A stretch of 7,135 bases of DNA from Lachnospiraceae bacterium. GTDB lineage: Bacteria; Bacillota; Clostridia; Lachnospirales; Lachnospiraceae. Numbering within the stretch: the stretch's first letter is position 1; each line of letters begins with the position of its first letter. Both the position numbers and the translations under genes were made by a program. Location of the stretch: positions 1-7,135 of the forward strand of contig JAFOYD010000044.1 in the NCBI GenBank assembly GCA_017391545.1. Reading direction: 5' to 3'. This document shows, one piece after another, positions 5,983 through 7,135 of this stretch. The notes below the pieces were generated by a model that saw only the letters and a program-made list of their open reading frames with translations, did no database searches and had not been told where the DNA came from.

Positions 5983-7135
5983 ATGAAAGAGATGGAAACA
6001 TTTGTTCAGAAAGCAATGCTTTTAGGAGAAATGTTAGGAAAAGCAATGCCTAACGAGAAACCGATAGAGTTTGTCAGAAGACTGATGATGGCAGAATGTG
6101 ACAAGGGTGATAAAAAGGCACTGAAGAGCCAGTACCTGAACCTGCCAAAAGACCATGGCGTCTATTTCCAGGATACCGAGCAGCCGCTCATGAATGCCAA
6201 TGACCATGTGAGCAATGACCATATCCTGCAGTTCGGCAGATGTACATCAGAACTGAACCCCAAAAATATGGCATCAAAGGCGATCGATGACATTGTGTCC
6301 AACCCGCTCGTGAAGATGGTTTGCCCCATGGCAAATATCGTTGACGGAGTCATGGCATTAAGGGACAAGCTGGGCGGAGGAAACTGCAAATGTGTCCCCA
6401 AGACGGTGAAAGTGTGGGAGGAGACCAATGAAGGGAACTGTATGGACGGGGCAGACGGGATCCTGAACACGAGCAAACTGGCATGCTGCTATGGCGGGAT
6501 CATTACGATCCAGGAGATGAAAGCGGGAGATGACAGTGATGATTCAGGAGATGAAGATGGACCGACCAAAAAGACCGCCATGGAGAGGATGCCACAATCC
6601 GTGGCAGAATCCATAAACAGTCTGAATGAAAGCGGACAGGAAACCGGCGAGTCTGCAGAAAGTAGTGATTCCGGGGCAGGAGAAGGCGCATCCTCGGCAG
6701 GCAGTGGATCATCGGGAGGCAGTGCATCATCAGGAGGCGGCACATCGTCGGGAATGATATCAGACGGTGGTGCTCCCGGCTCATACTGCACACAGGAAAT
6801 GGTATCACAGATGCAGGACTGGTACGCTCAGGCAGATGACTTCGACCAGAGCTACAGGGTCACGGGCCCGATGATGATCTCCAATTATGCCAACAACAGA
6901 TGCCAGGAGATCCCGGTGTCTGCCCTGAACGGAGAAGGATACATCGCTGACATGAGCGAGCTCAGCGGATTCCGTATGGGCGGTTCCAGCGTGGCATTAT
7001 GCGGTGCGGGATGCGTGTCTGCATACAATGCGATGCATGCACTGGGCGTGACGCAGCCACTGGAAGATGTGATCATGTCGGCAGAACTGCAGCAGACAGT
7101 CCCGGGATATATGGACCAGGGTCCCATGGCAGTCA
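5983..7135 (+). CDS. DUF4280 PAAR-like tip protein with Gly/Ser linker and C-terminal cysteine-peptidase-like domain (3' partial)
   Basis: The open frame runs off the window end after 384 complete codons. Residues ~15-180 match the DUF4280 PAAR-like layout: FGRCTSE (84-90), a conserved Cys-Pro-Met stretch (MVCPMANIVDGVMAL), a Cys-rich turn (NCKCVPKTVKVW) and the closing TSKLACCYGGIITI. PAAR-like proteins cap the VgrG spike and carry effectors. Residues ~180-265 are an acidic then Gly/Ser/Ala-rich linker. From ~268 a new domain begins (YCTQEMVSQMQDWYAQ). It contains GGSSVALCGAGCVSAYNAMHALG, quoted here as two parts: GGSSVAL and C340-G-A-G-C344 followed by VSAYNAMHALG. A Cys at the head of such a helix is typical of papain/C39-like peptidases; C340 or C344 could be the nucleophile, and the His and Asp partners would lie beyond the window. 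Three in-frame ATGs compete (5980, 5983, 5992); 5983 has the best spacing from AGGA at 5973-5976, and 5992 is also plausible. It is probably the secreted cargo of this operon. Confidence 0.85.
   Translation, partial: MKEMETFVQKAMLLGEMLGKAMPNEKPIEFVRRLMMAECDKGDKKALKSQYLNLPKDHGVYFQDTEQPLMNANDHVSNDHILQFGRCTSELNPKNMASKAIDDIVSNPLVKMVCPMANIVDGVMALRDKLGGGNCKCVPKTVKVWEETNEGNCMDGADGILNTSKLACCYGGIITIQEMKAGDDSDDSGDEDGPTKKTAMERMPQSVAESINSLNESGQETGESAESSDSGAGEGASSAGSGSSGGSASSGGGTSSGMISDGGAPGSYCTQEMVSQMQDWYAQADDFDQSYRVTGPMMISNYANNRCQEIPVSALNGEGYIADMSELSGFRMGGSSVALCGAGCVSAYNAMHALGVTQPLEDVIMSAELQQTVPGYMDQGPMAV
6700..6753 (+). repeat. Three tandem 18-bp repeats in the Gly/Ser linker
   Basis: Units start at 6700, 6718 and 6736. 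The first reads GGCAGTGGATCATCGGGA and the others are diverged copies. They encode GSGSSG, GSASSG and GGTSSG, a flexible linker between the PAAR-like domain and the C-terminal domain. Such repeats can expand or contract in frame and may ease swapping of the C-terminal domain. Confidence 0.75.

Noticed and set aside
6162..6791. Long minus-strand open frames, one Pro/Asp/Ala-rich
   Set aside because: They are antisense to the DUF4280 gene. The Pro-rich frame is the mirror of the Gly/Ser linker and GGA/TCA codons. They show no ribosome binding site and no recognisable domain.
1..7135. CRISPR arrays, tRNA or rRNA genes, and known insertion sequences
   Set aside because: I saw no regularly spaced repeats, cloverleaf patterns or transposase-like frames in the window.

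Overview
The window looks like a segment of a gut Clostridia genome, probably Lachnospiraceae-like. Evidence for this is the moderate-to-low GC, strong AGGAGG-type ribosome binding sites, TTG and GTG starts, tight same-strand packing and the protein families present. The first ~165 bases do not fit: they encode, on the minus strand, an internal piece of a glutamate decarboxylase with a Bacteroidetes-like sequence. That piece abuts the middle of the glycine-rich loop of a Ser/Thr kinase. Both genes are cut inside conserved domains, so the contig is probably chimeric here, or less likely carries a real recombination scar.

From ~165 onward everything is on the plus strand. Block 1 (to 2233) holds a membrane-anchored Hanks-type kinase with a TPR-like extracytoplasmic region. 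It is followed 26 bp later by a 129-aa single-pass membrane protein whose tail carries three T-x-V-L-D motifs. Block 2 (2234-2489) is an AT-rich gap with a ~180-bp segment bounded by 17-bp inverted repeats and a possible promoter. Block 3 (2490 to the end) is a tightly packed five-gene run: a small DcrB/Eag-like protein, a VgrG/gp5-type spike, a pentapeptide-repeat protein, an Imm11/DUF1629-like protein, and a DUF4280 PAAR-like protein. The last has a Gly/Ser linker and a C-terminal domain that looks like a cysteine-peptidase-type effector; it runs off the window end.

My reading, which is inference, is that this is the spike, cargo and regulatory module of a contractile injection system (T6SS-like or eCIS-like) in a Gram-positive bacterium. 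The VgrG-like protein would form the spike. The DUF4280 protein would cap it and carry the toxin-like domain. The DcrB-like protein may act as chaperone, and the pentapeptide and Imm11-like proteins as adaptors or immunity. The kinase and its membrane partner would give phosphorylation control, analogous to PpkA/Fha control of T6SS. No sheath, tube, baseplate or ATPase gene is visible, so system membership rests on the spike and PAAR-like proteins.
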